A DNA stretch of 64,000 nt, taken from an uncultured Aeriscardovia sp. Lineage in GTDB: Bacteria > Actinomycetota > Actinomycetes > Actinomycetales > Bifidobacteriaceae. The notes beneath the pieces are model-generated. The model made no database searches. It was not told where the DNA came from and saw nothing but the letters and a program-made list of their open reading frames with translations. Within the stretch, counting starts at the first letter, position 1; every line of letters begins with the position of its first letter. This document shows, piece after piece, positions 52,158 through 61,790 of this stretch. A program made the translations under genes and the position numbers. The stretch is taken from NCBI GenBank assembly GCA_903789535.1, contig CAIFES010000003.1, positions 62,001 to 126,000 of the forward strand, in the 5' to 3' direction.

Positions 52158-53141
52158 CTATGACCGTGGCCCGGCAACCTGATTGCTGACGGGCCTGCCG
52201 GTAAGAAAGGCCGAAATGTTGTCGCACGCGAGCGAACAGAGCGCGTCAGTGGTGGAAGCAAGACGCCAGCCCCCGGCGACATGCGGCGTGATGACCACAT
52301 TCGGCATCCGCCAGAGGGGATCGGAGGACGGCAGCGGCTCGGGGTCGGTCACATCAAGTCCCACGCCGCCGAGCCTGCCAGATTTCACCGCCTCGCGCAG
52401 AGCCGGCATATCAACGGCATCGCCGCGCCCGCCGTTGAGGAAGAATGCCCCTTCTTTGAGCAGATCGAAGAAATGTCGGTTGAAGACGCCACGTGTCTGC
52501 GGTGTGGACGGCAGAAATGACACGACGGCGTCCGCGTCCGGCAGCAGGGCCGCCAGCTCGTCCATCCCGCATGTTCGGCCTTCTGCCCTGACCGCGTCCT
52601 CACTGTTCGCGTTTGCTGGTATATGACGTCGCAGACCGGTGACCCGCGCCCCGAGCGCTGTGGCGAGACGGGCAAATTCAGAGCCGATGTGGCCTTTCCC
52701 GACAACCAGCACATGCGCATTCTGGAGCGAGGAGACCGCACCCTCGTCATGCCAGACTCCGCGATGCTGGTTGTCGCGGTACAACTCGAGTTTGTTCTGC
52801 AGTTCCATCAGCACGGCGAGGCAATGCTCCGCAACCGCGCGGTCGAAGGCACCGGATCCGTTCGAGACGATCGTGGAAGAAGAGAGAATGCCTGGACGCT
52901 GATACTGCTCGTATCCGGCTGATGTGAGCTGGAGAAAAGCCGGGGCCGTCGCCGCATCTGTCAGTTGTCGCACCGCTGACGGCGGATATGAGCCGATGAT
53001 GACCCTGGCGGCAGGAAGATCGGTGACGGAAAGCGGAAGAAAATGCACTGACGGTTCGGGATCGTCGGGTGTCGAGAGCGCCGAGACAAGGCGTTTGCGC
53101 TGGTCAGCTGTGAAACGTGAGGCGATGACGGCAGAAATCAT
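52158..53141 (-). CDS. D-isomer-specific 2-hydroxyacid dehydrogenase family protein
   Basis: VLVVGKGHIGSEFARLATALGARVTGLRR, NGGRGDAVDMPALREAV, GVGLDVTDPEPLP. Confidence 0.88.
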   Translation of the reverse strand: MISAVIASRFTADQRKRLVSALSTPDDPEPSVHFLPLSVTDLPAARVIIGSYPPSAVRQLTDAATAPAFLQLTSAGYEQYQRPGILSSSTIVSNGSGAFDRAVAEHCLAVLMELQNKLELYRDNQHRGVWHDEGAVSSLQNAHVLVVGKGHIGSEFARLATALGARVTGLRRHIPANANSEDAVRAEGRTCGMDELAALLPDADAVVSFLPSTPQTRGVFNRHFFDLLKEGAFFLNGGRGDAVDMPALREAVKSGRLGGVGLDVTDPEPLPSSDPLWRMPNVVITPHVAGGWRLASTTDALCSLACDNISAFLTGRPVSNQVAGPRS

Positions 53142-53292
53142 TATCTGTGATCCTCTCGTGCTTTCTTTTCATTCCCCGCTGTCAGGCAAGGAGATCCCGG
53201 TCATCTGGCGGTCCGAATTCCCGTACTATCTCGGTACTGTCTCGGCATCACGTACTGCTTCAGTGCTGTATCACTGTTTGAGTACCGCAGCG

Positions 53293-54117
53293 TCAGTACT
53301 GCATCTCGACGCGCATGTTCTCCGGCCAGCCCCAGCCGACCTGAGTGCGTCTGTCCCGTGCGCGCAGATCCGCCTTGTCCTGCTCGTCCAGCTCGAAGTC
53401 GAACAGGTCGAAATTGTCCTTGACGTGCGCGGGGTTGAGCGATTTGGGGATGACGAGGATATCCTCATCGATCTCGAAGCGCAGCAGCACCTGCGCCGGT
53501 GATTTGCCATGCTTCTCGGCGATCCGCACGAGCACCGGGTCGGAGAGCATGTGCGCCCCGCCCTCGCCGAGCGGCGCCCATGCCTCGTGCAGGATGCCCT
53601 TCGAGGCGAGATAGCGGTGCATCCGCCTCTGCTGCCAGTACAGATGCGTCTCGATCTGGTTGATCGCCGGGACCGTCTCGAAGTGGTCGATGATGTTCTG
53701 CGTCTCCTGTTCGTTGTAGTTGCTCAGGCCGATGGCGCGGATCTTGCCGGCTTTGTACGCCTCCTCGAGCGCCTTGTAGGTGCCGAGGTCGTCGCGGCGC
53801 GGCCAGTGGATGATCATGAGATCGATGTAGTCCAGACCTGTGCGGCGCAGCGAGCCGTCGATACCTTCAGTAGTCTCCTTGTACCCGTCGGTATCCACCT
53901 TGGTGGCGAAGACGATCTGATCGCGCGGGATGCCGCTGTGGCGCACGCCGGCGCCGACCTCGCCCTCGTTGCCGTAGTCCTGCGCGGTATCGACGAGCCG
54001 ATAGCCGTCGTGCAGGGCGTCGATCACGTTCTGCTCGGCCACGGAGGCCGGGGTCTGATAGGTGCCATAGCCGATGGCGGTCACAACGACGCCGTTGTTG
54101 AGGGTGAAAGTCTTCAT
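53293..54117 (-). CDS. Aldo/keto reductase
   Basis: GYGTYQTP, DTAQDYGNEGEVGAGVRHSGIPRDQIVFATK, LMIIHWP. Confidence 0.93.
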   Translation of the reverse strand: MKTFTLNNGVVVTAIGYGTYQTPASVAEQNVIDALHDGYRLVDTAQDYGNEGEVGAGVRHSGIPRDQIVFATKVDTDGYKETTEGIDGSLRRTGLDYIDLMIIHWPRRDDLGTYKALEEAYKAGKIRAIGLSNYNEQETQNIIDHFETVPAINQIETHLYWQQRRMHRYLASKGILHEAWAPLGEGGAHMLSDPVLVRIAEKHGKSPAQVLLRFEIDEDILVIPKSLNPAHVKDNFDLFDFELDEQDKADLRARDRRTQVGWGWPENMRVEMQY

Positions 54118-54488
54118 CTGTCGATCCTTTGATGATCTTGACGTTTTTTGATGTCACGCGGAATTCTGATGGCCCGTGCTTTTACGTGGGCGGATTCTCA
54201 TCAGAAAAGCATGGGCGGCTGGGCGCTGATAATTTCCATTGTGCGACGGATGGGGCTGTGGCGGCAGACGATGCGCCGAGAGGAAAACATTTGTGCCGGT
54301 CGAGAAAACCTCAGCAGCGTGATGCTCCGATTTGATGACTGAAATCCTTATATAGAGCCAAATATTCTTTATGTTGCTTGAAGTCTTGCGGGAACCTCTG
54401 CGCGTAAAATATCCGACGGTGTAAACAGATCCGGCAAACGGATGCGACAGAACAGAATTGAGAGAAATCGATAGAAAGGGGCGTTGCC

Positions 54489-54905
54489 ATGACGGACGCA
54501 CACGAGTCGGCGGAGGCATCGGTGCACGACGCCGAACACGGTCTGCGAATCGAGCGCATTTACGGCTCCGTCCCGCGCCATGGTGAGAGGCGCGTGCTTG
54601 TCGACCGGCTCTGGCCGCGCGGGACCTCCAAGGCAAAAGCGGCACTCGACGAGTGGGACAAGCAGATCGCCCCGAGCAATGATCTTCGCCAATGGTTCGG
54701 ACACGACCCGGCCAAATGGGAGCAGTTCAGCACACGCTACCGTGCCGAGCTGGAATCGAACCCGGATGCCCCGGCGTTTGCCCAAAAGATTCGTTCCTGG
54801 CTTGCTGACGGCCCGGTCGTCCTGCTCTTCGGGGCCAAAGACGAGGAACACAACAACGCCGTCGTGCTGAAACAATGGCTGGAAGAAGAGAGGAGAGGAC
54901 AGTGA
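54489..54905 (+). CDS. DUF488 family protein
   Basis: RIERIYGSVPRHGERRVLVDRLWPRGTSKAKAALDEWDKQIAPSNDLRQWFGHDP. Confidence 0.88.
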   Translation: MTDAHESAEASVHDAEHGLRIERIYGSVPRHGERRVLVDRLWPRGTSKAKAALDEWDKQIAPSNDLRQWFGHDPAKWEQFSTRYRAELESNPDAPAFAQKIRSWLADGPVVLLFGAKDEEHNNAVVLKQWLEEERRGQ

Positions 54906-56023
54906 CAACACAGACCGCGCACACACAAAACAACCCCATGGACGGGACTGACGAGGCCGACCAGGCCGCAGCGCTCTGTCCCAATACAGCGCTCTGTCCC
55001 AATACGACGCTCAACGTCGGCCAGCCGGACCTGACCCGCTGGGCAGGCACCCACGCACGTCGTGTGGGCAGAATCGTCACGGATGCAGAAACGTCCCCCG
55101 CACCACGCAAACGTCTCATCAAGGATGTGTATCTGACCGGCGAGCGGCCGCTGTACGGCTTGCGCGACGCGGTGATCGACGGTGTCACTTTTGGCGAGGG
55201 CGAGTCCCCGCTCAAAGAGGCGCGCGACATCGAGGTGAGAAACTCGGTGTTCAAGTGGAAGTATCCGTTCTGGTATGCGGACAACGTCAAAGTCTCCGAC
55301 ACGATCGTCGAGACCGTGGCGCATGCCGGCATGTGGTACGTCACCAACTTCGATATGCGTGACAGCTCGCTGCAGGGCACGAAGCTCTTCCGCCGTTCGA
55401 GCCATATCCGTCTGACGAACGTGCATTTCGCGAACGCGGTCGAGACGCTGTGGAGCTGCGACGACATTACCCTTGACCATGTGCAGACGAACGGCCTGTA
55501 TGTGGGCAAGGACAGCCGCGGTATCCGCGCCGACCATCTCGACCATGTGGGTGACTACCTCTTCGACGGTGCCGAGGACATCGTCGTCGACCATTCGCGC
55601 ATCATCGCCAAGGATGCGTTCTGGAACAGCCGCAACGTCACCGTGCGCAACTCGTTCATCAACGGCCAGTACCTTGGCTGGAACAGTGAGAACCTCACCT
55701 TTGAGAACTGTGTGATCGAGTCGGATCAGGGTCTGTGCTACATCAAGGGCCTCACCCTGCGCAACACGCGCCTGCTCCACTCCGACCTCACCTTCGAGCT
55801 GTGCTCCGACGTCGACGCGCAGATCACCTCGTCGGTCGACTCGGTCAAGAACCCGATCTCCGGGCGCATCGAGGCGGCCTGCTTCGGCCAGGTCATCCTC
55901 GACCCGACCATCATCGATCCTTCGGCCACTACCATCTTTGAAGGCGGCAAGCCCGTGGCGAAGAGCAAGATCATCAGCTCGTCCGATGACAGCGACGAGC
56001 ATGTGGCCGGTTACGGGGAGTAA
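54902..56023 (+). CDS. DUF3737 family protein (right-handed beta-helix-like)
   Basis: KDVYLTGERPLYGLRDAVIDGVTFGEGESPLKEARDIEVRNSVFKWKYPFWYADNVKVSDT; GTGA overlap with the DUF488 stop. Confidence 0.85.
   Translation: MTTQTAHTQNNPMDGTDEADQAAALCPNTALCPNTTLNVGQPDLTRWAGTHARRVGRIVTDAETSPAPRKRLIKDVYLTGERPLYGLRDAVIDGVTFGEGESPLKEARDIEVRNSVFKWKYPFWYADNVKVSDTIVETVAHAGMWYVTNFDMRDSSLQGTKLFRRSSHIRLTNVHFANAVETLWSCDDITLDHVQTNGLYVGKDSRGIRADHLDHVGDYLFDGAEDIVVDHSRIIAKDAFWNSRNVTVRNSFINGQYLGWNSENLTFENCVIESDQGLCYIKGLTLRNTRLLHSDLTFELCSDVDAQITSSVDSVKNPISGRIEAACFGQVILDPTIIDPSATTIFEGGKPVAKSKIISSSDDSDEHVAGYGE
54970..55005. repeat. 18-bp perfect tandem duplication AGCGCTCTGTCCCAATAC x2 (ALCPNT-ALCPNT) in the DUF3737 CDS
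   Basis: Read directly. Confidence 0.95.
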
Positions 56024-56095
56024 ACGCGACGATCTGATAAACGATCTGATATCAGACGGATCGGGAGAAAACGTACCGAGAGGAAAGACGGGGCG

Positions 56096-57385
56096 ATGAC
56101 GCAGACGACACAGACATCACAGACGATGCAGACATACGATTTCGACACACCCGTTCAGCGGCGGGGGACCGACTCGGTCAAATGGGACGTCAAGCCCGGC
56201 GAGCTGCCCATGACCATCGCGGACATGGACTTCCGCACGGCGCCGGAGATCGTCAACGCCCTACGCGAGAAGGTCGAAACCGGCGTGTTCGGCTACGAAT
56301 GGCCGGGAGACGACTACTTCCAGGCCGTCAGCGACTGGCAGGCCGCCCGCCACGACTGGAAGGCGCCCACGCAGTGGATGGTGTTCACCACCGGCGTCGT
56401 TCCCGCGCTCAGCTCGCTCGTGCGGCACCTGAGCAATCCTGGCGACAATGTGCTCGTTCAGACGCCGGTCTACAACATCTTCTTCAACTCGATCGCCAAC
56501 AACGGCAGGCACCCGCTCGCCAGCCCGCTCGCCTATGACCGTTCGGCGCACACCTATTCGGTCGACTGGCAGGATCTGGAGGAAAAACTCGCTGACCCGC
56601 TCACCACGCTCATGATCCTGTGCAACCCGCACAACCCGGTGGGCAAGGTGTGGGAGCCGGAAGAGCTGGCAAAGCTTGTCCGGCTGGCCGAGAAGCACCA
56701 CGTGGTCATCATCTCCGACGAGATCCACGGCGACCTCGTGCTGCGCGGCGAGCCGATGACGCCGATCCTCTCCCTGCCACAGCCGCTGCGGCACAACACC
56801 ATCGCGCTCGTTTCGCCGTCCAAGACGTTCAACCTCGCCGCCCTGCACGCCGCCACCATGATCGTGGCCGACGAGGGTCTGCGGCAGAAGGCCGAGCGCG
56901 GGCTCAACTGCGATGAGGTGGCCGAGCCGAACATGGTCGCCATCCCCGGCACCATCGCCGCCTACACGAAAGGCGGTGCCTGGCTCGACGCGCTCAACAA
57001 ATATCTGCTCGGCAACGTGGAGTATGTGGAGAAAACGCTCGCCGAGAAGATGCCCGGCATTGTGCCCGTGCGTCTGGGGGCGACGTACCTCATGTGGCTC
57101 GACTGCTCGCAGATAGTGGCCGGTCAGCGGCAGGCCACGCTGCAGGCCGATGCGGCGCACGACGCCGACACGGCCGAGGCGCTCGCCACCCGGCCCGGCG
57201 CCACGGACGCGCTCGCCGCGTTCATCCGCGAGCAGACCGGCCTGATCCTCACGCCCGGCTCCGCCTATCACGGCAATGGGGGCGATTTCCTGCGCCTGGC
57301 GGTCGCCTGCCCGCGTGCGCAGGTGGAGGACGCCATGCGCCGGCTCACAACCGCCTACGACATGTGGACGGCCCGTCAGGCCTGA
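56096..57385 (+). CDS. PatB/MalY-type PLP-dependent aminotransferase / C-S lyase
   Basis: RRGTDSVKWDVKPGELPMTIADMDFRTAPEI, ISDEIHGDL, SPSKTFNLAAL. Confidence 0.92.
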   Translation: MTQTTQTSQTMQTYDFDTPVQRRGTDSVKWDVKPGELPMTIADMDFRTAPEIVNALREKVETGVFGYEWPGDDYFQAVSDWQAARHDWKAPTQWMVFTTGVVPALSSLVRHLSNPGDNVLVQTPVYNIFFNSIANNGRHPLASPLAYDRSAHTYSVDWQDLEEKLADPLTTLMILCNPHNPVGKVWEPEELAKLVRLAEKHHVVIISDEIHGDLVLRGEPMTPILSLPQPLRHNTIALVSPSKTFNLAALHAATMIVADEGLRQKAERGLNCDEVAEPNMVAIPGTIAAYTKGGAWLDALNKYLLGNVEYVEKTLAEKMPGIVPVRLGATYLMWLDCSQIVAGQRQATLQADAAHDADTAEALATRPGATDALAAFIREQTGLILTPGSAYHGNGGDFLRLAVACPRAQVEDAMRRLTTAYDMWTARQA

Positions 57386-58410
57386 GAGGCCTCGGTGGCG
57401 TCATCCTGCTCGTCGAGCTGTCTGGCGCGGCGCTCGTCCTCCTCGGCCTGCCTGCGTTCGGCAACGGCCTTGTCCTCCTTGTACGTGTCCTCCTCGGACT
57501 TGACGTTGACCGGCAGGCTGCGCCGGATGGCCGCCAGCGTGCCGCCCAGCACCGCCTGTGTCTGTCTCTCGCCCAGATCCGCCGCGCGCACAGCCTCCAT
57601 CGCCGCCGTCTCCATGTCGAGCGGATCGCCGCCATTGCTGGCGAACGGTGCCTCGGAGGAGAAGAGCAGATGATCGGCACCGAGCACCTGTGCCGCTGTG
57701 GAGATCTGGGTGCTGCCGGCAAGCGCCGTATCGACGTAGAGCCGGTCGGCGCCTTTGCCGGAAAGATGGGAGAGCGCGTCAGCGAGCGTCTGGCGGTCGA
57801 GCAGCGCGCCGCCGTGCAGCACGAGGCGCAGATGCGGGTTGTTGGCCAGCAGCGTGGAGGAGGCCAGATCCTCCAGCATGCGTGAGAGCTGCCCGGCCCA
57901 TTGCTGGCGGCACGAGGCCATGTCGCGGCTGTGGGAGAGTGGGTGGACGAAGACCGGCCGGCGCGAGGCGTCAATCGCCTGGAAAATCGGGGCGAACGAG
58001 GCATCCGTGAGCGGCAGGCCCTGCTCGCGTGTGAGCAGCTCGATTCCCACGAGCGAATCGGAGCGCGCGATCGTGTCGGCCACATATCCCGCGCTCCAGG
58101 CCGCATCGGCCATGTCGAGACGGGCGAGGGCGCCGATGAACAGCTCAGGATGGTCGAGCACGGTCTGGGCAAGCTCCTGGTTCGCCGTCTCGAACGTGTG
58201 CGTGCCCATCGTCTTCTCAGCCTCCTCGATCACCGGCAGGGCGATCACCTGCACGCTGCGCGGGGGATTGGCCACAAGGCGCATATCAAGGTCGGTCAGC
58301 AGCGGCTCGCGGGTGAACGGGTATTTCTGCCCGAGATTGGGGATGACGCGCTCGGCCGCACGGCGGTAGGAGCGCGGGAAAACATGCGTGAGGACGTCGA
58401 TGAAGATCAT
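57376..58410 (-). CDS. Amidohydrolase family (TIM-barrel) protein
   Basis: MIFIDVLTHVFPRSY, VFVHPLSHSRD, LRLVLHGGALL, LFSSEAPFASNGG. Confidence 0.78.
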   Translation of the reverse strand: MIFIDVLTHVFPRSYRRAAERVIPNLGQKYPFTREPLLTDLDMRLVANPPRSVQVIALPVIEEAEKTMGTHTFETANQELAQTVLDHPELFIGALARLDMADAAWSAGYVADTIARSDSLVGIELLTREQGLPLTDASFAPIFQAIDASRRPVFVHPLSHSRDMASCRQQWAGQLSRMLEDLASSTLLANNPHLRLVLHGGALLDRQTLADALSHLSGKGADRLYVDTALAGSTQISTAAQVLGADHLLFSSEAPFASNGGDPLDMETAAMEAVRAADLGERQTQAVLGGTLAAIRRSLPVNVKSEEDTYKEDKAVAERRQAEEDERRARQLDEQDDATEASQA

Positions 58411-58739
58411 TCTTCCAGCCTAGCGGCACGCTCGAAGCGTTCGGCTCTCGGCGCGACGCGGAGGAATCGGCGAGGCGATCGGGCTACCTGCCGGATGATC
58501 CACATTCGGATTATCCACATTCCGTGTCCTCGCCATCTGTCGACAGCAGGGTTGGTAGCATGGAAAACCGCGTCCGGACCCCGGGCGCGCACTTATCATC
58601 ATTAATCGCTGTCACGCCCACGCTGCCACTGACATGCATGAAGCTCTGCATGACGTGCTTTGTCGCACGCCGGTCCCCGGCTGGCGACCAGAGCCGCGGG
58701 AGACTTATGCGTGCCGCGTGCGGGCGCTGGAGGAGGACC

Positions 58740-61589
58740 ATGTCTGACGTTGCGGGCTTCGACGATACCGGATTCGCGGACTCGGCGGACGACGCGCTGC
58801 TTGCCGGGCTGAACCCGCAGCAGGCGCAGGCGGTCGCCTCCACCTCGCCCGCGCTGCTCATCTCCGCAGGCGCCGGCTCGGGCAAGACGCGTGTGCTCAC
58901 CCGCCGCATCGCCTGGATCCTCTCGCATCGGCGCGCCTGGCCGAGCCAGATCCTCGCCATCACCTTCACCAACAAAGCGGCCAACGAGATGAAGGAGCGC
59001 GTGACGCGGCTCGTCGGCCCGGAGGCCGGCAGCATGTGGATCTCCACCTTCCATTCCGCCTGCCTGCGGCTGCTGCACCGCTTCGGCGAGGCCGTCGGCC
59101 TGCACTCGGGCTTCACCATCTACGACACACAGGATTCCACCCGCCTGATGAAGCTGTGCGAGACGGCCCTCAACATCGACCCGAAGCGCCTGTCGCCCAA
59201 GGCCGCGCTGACCACTATCTCCGGCTACAAGAACAGCCTTCTGCCGCCTTCCGTGGTGCTCGCCCAGGCAGGCGTCGACTACACGCCCGGCTCCACAGGC
59301 CGGCCGCCCTCCTTCGGCGCGGGCGAGGACGAGAAGATGACCGCCTGCCTGTACGCCGAGTACCAGCATCGTCTCGGCTCCTCGAACTCGGTGGATTTCG
59401 ATGATCTCATCTTCAAGGCCGTCGATCTGCTGCGTACCGACAAAGAGGCCGCCGACTGGGCCCATCACCGTTTCCGCTACGTGCTCGTCGACGAGTATCA
59501 GGACACCAACGACGCGCAGTACCAGTTCTTGCGCGAGGTGGCCGGCTACGGTGCCTTCCAGCAGGAGGCGCCTGCCGTGGGGGAAGACGGTTTCGCCCTC
59601 GATCCGGCCCAGCAGGCGGCGCTCTCGCATGCGTGGATCACCGTGGTGGGCGATTCGGACCAGTCCATCTACGCCTTCCGTGGGGCAAATGTGAGGAACA
59701 TCCTTGATTTTGCCAAGGATTTCCCCACTGCCCAGACCATCCGGCTCGAGCAGAACTACCGGTCCACACAGACGATCCTTGACGCCGCAAACGCCGTCAT
59801 CAAGAACAATTCCGGCCGCTCGCCCAAACACCTGTGGACGGACAAGGGCACAGGCAGCCCGATCGTTGGTTTCGCGGCGGAGAACGCGCAGGAGGAGGCC
59901 GACTGGGTCGCCCGCCGCATCGCCGGCCTCGTGGGTGGCGACGACACATCCGGCAGCGGGCTGGGCGTGGGCGACGACACCACGTACTCCTATTCCGACA
60001 TCGCGGTGATGTACCGTGCCAACGCCCAGTCGCGCAACCTCGAGGAGGCGCTCGTCTCCGCCGGCATCCCGTACACCATCGTGGGCGGCACGCGCTTCTA
60101 CGAACGCAAGGAGGTCAAGGACGGCCTCGCCTACCTGCACGCCGTGGCCAACCCCGAGGACGACGTGAGCATGCGCCGCATCCTCAACGAGCCCAAACGC
60201 GGCATCGGCGCGCGCACCGAGCAGGCAGCGGCACTGTGGGCGCAGGAGAACAATTCCAGCTTCTGGCAGGCGCTCAACCATTCGGGCGAGCTGGGGCTTG
60301 GCAGCGCGGCCGTCAAGAAGGTCGAGGCTTTCCGCGATCTGATCCTCACCTTCACCCAGAGCACCCAGGGCGCCAAGCCGAGCGACGTGGTCAGGCAGGT
60401 GCTCGAGGGATCCGGTCTCATCGCCCAGTACGAGAACTCCAAGGACCCGCAGGACCAGACGCGTCTGGAGAATCTCGGCCAGCTGCAGACCCTCGCCGCC
60501 GAGTACGAGAAGACGAATCCGGACGCCACGCTCACCGATTTTCTCGAGAACACGGTGCTCGTGGCGGACGCGGACCAGGTGCCCGACGCCGGCAAGGGCG
60601 AGGTGACGCTCATGACGCTGCACACCTCCAAGGGCCTCGAATATCCGGTCGTCTTCCTCACCGGTCTGGAGGACGGCACATTCCCGTACCAGCGCAGTTT
60701 CGACGACCCCCGCCAGCTGGAGGAGGAGCGGCGCCTCGCCTACGTGGGCATCACCCGCGCCCGCAAGCGCCTCTTCCTCTCGCGCGCGGCCGAGCGCAGC
60801 CAATGGGGAAGGACGCAGGAGCTGCCGCCCAGCCGGTTCCTTGAGGAGATTCCTGACCATCTCATCGACTGGGAGCGCAAGGAGACGTCCAGCGAGGGTG
60901 TGCGCCGTCGTTGGGGTGACAGCCTCGATGGTTTCGATGACGGTCTTGGCGGCGGTTTCGGTGACTATACCGATGGTTTCGCCGCCGATGACGGGGGCAC
61001 GACGTTCGGCGGACGCTCGTATGGCTCGGGTTCGCGCGGGCGCTCGCGACGCTGGGGCGACGACGATTTTGACGTAGATGGCTCTGACGGGCAAAGCACG
61101 TATGGCGGGTCTTATGGGTCATACGGGTCGCGGTCGGGCTCCGGCAGCGGCTCGCGTGGCGGCGGGTATGGCTCCCGTTCCTCGCGCTCAGGGGGCTCGT
61201 CCTCGTGGCGTTCCGGCTCGTCTTCCTCGCGGTACGGCTCCTCGTCGCGGTATGGTGCGTCGTCCTCTCATTCCTCTCGCTCGGGCTCGTCGCATTCCTC
61301 CGGCCGCGGCGGGTCACGGTACGGCGCGTCGAAGGCCGATCTGTACCGTCAGGTCTCCAAAATCCACTATTCGCACCGCAAACCGGCCTCCAAGCCGGCT
61401 GCCTCATCGACCGCGCATCTGACCGCCGCCGACCTGCGCCCGGGGGACAAAGTGACACATGACTCGTACGGCCTCGGCACCGTGCAGACCGTCAACGACA
61501 AAGGCGCCAATTCCGACGCGGTGATCGACTTCGGCGCGAGCGGCATCAAACGGCTCATGCTCCGCTTCGCCCCGCTCGAGAAGCTCTGA
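58740..61589 (+). CDS. pcrA: UvrD/PcrA-type SF1A DNA helicase with long low-complexity C-terminal linker
   Basis: LNPQQAQAV, ISAGAGSGKTRVLTRRIAW, VDEYQDTNDAQYQFL, VTLMTLHTSKGLEYPVVFL, C-terminal GDKVTHDSYGLGTV Tudor-like domain. Confidence 0.96.
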   Translation: MSDVAGFDDTGFADSADDALLAGLNPQQAQAVASTSPALLISAGAGSGKTRVLTRRIAWILSHRRAWPSQILAITFTNKAANEMKERVTRLVGPEAGSMWISTFHSACLRLLHRFGEAVGLHSGFTIYDTQDSTRLMKLCETALNIDPKRLSPKAALTTISGYKNSLLPPSVVLAQAGVDYTPGSTGRPPSFGAGEDEKMTACLYAEYQHRLGSSNSVDFDDLIFKAVDLLRTDKEAADWAHHRFRYVLVDEYQDTNDAQYQFLREVAGYGAFQQEAPAVGEDGFALDPAQQAALSHAWITVVGDSDQSIYAFRGANVRNILDFAKDFPTAQTIRLEQNYRSTQTILDAANAVIKNNSGRSPKHLWTDKGTGSPIVGFAAENAQEEADWVARRIAGLVGGDDTSGSGLGVGDDTTYSYSDIAVMYRANAQSRNLEEALVSAGIPYTIVGGTRFYERKEVKDGLAYLHAVANPEDDVSMRRILNEPKRGIGARTEQAAALWAQENNSSFWQALNHSGELGLGSAAVKKVEAFRDLILTFTQSTQGAKPSDVVRQVLEGSGLIAQYENSKDPQDQTRLENLGQLQTLAAEYEKTNPDATLTDFLENTVLVADADQVPDAGKGEVTLMTLHTSKGLEYPVVFLTGLEDGTFPYQRSFDDPRQLEEERRLAYVGITRARKRLFLSRAAERSQWGRTQELPPSRFLEEIPDHLIDWERKETSSEGVRRRWGDSLDGFDDGLGGGFGDYTDGFAADDGGTTFGGRSYGSGSRGRSRRWGDDDFDVDGSDGQSTYGGSYGSYGSRSGSGSGSRGGGYGSRSSRSGGSSSWRSGSSSSRYGSSSRYGASSSHSSRSGSSHSSGRGGSRYGASKADLYRQVSKIHYSHRKPASKPAASSTAHLTAADLRPGDKVTHDSYGLGTVQTVNDKGANSDAVIDFGASGIKRLMLRFAPLEKL

Positions 61590-61649
61590 GCGGTCAGCGG
61601 CATGGACTAGTGTTCTTCTCTGGTGCCTTACTGCTATCGAGGCACTGAT

Positions 61650-61790
61650 CTGGAGCCTTAGCCCGTCGATGGGTCGGCGGCGAAAGCCGTTGCGGGAGAC
61701 CGCGCAAGCATCGGAGAGGCCCGGCTCGGCCGTATGGCAGGCACCATGCGGTCACGTCCAGACAACGACAGAAAGAAAGCAGGTCACACT
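61650..61790 (+). promoter_or_regulatory. Structured 5' leader of rpsD (candidate S4 autoregulatory leader)
   Basis: 7-bp stem with GAAA tetraloop at 61675-61692; long-range stem GACCGC 61698-61703/GCGGTC 61748-61753 enclosing smaller hairpins. Confidence 0.45.

Noticed and set aside
58602-61094. 830-aa minus-strand ORF opposite pcrA
   Set aside because: Antisense shadow.
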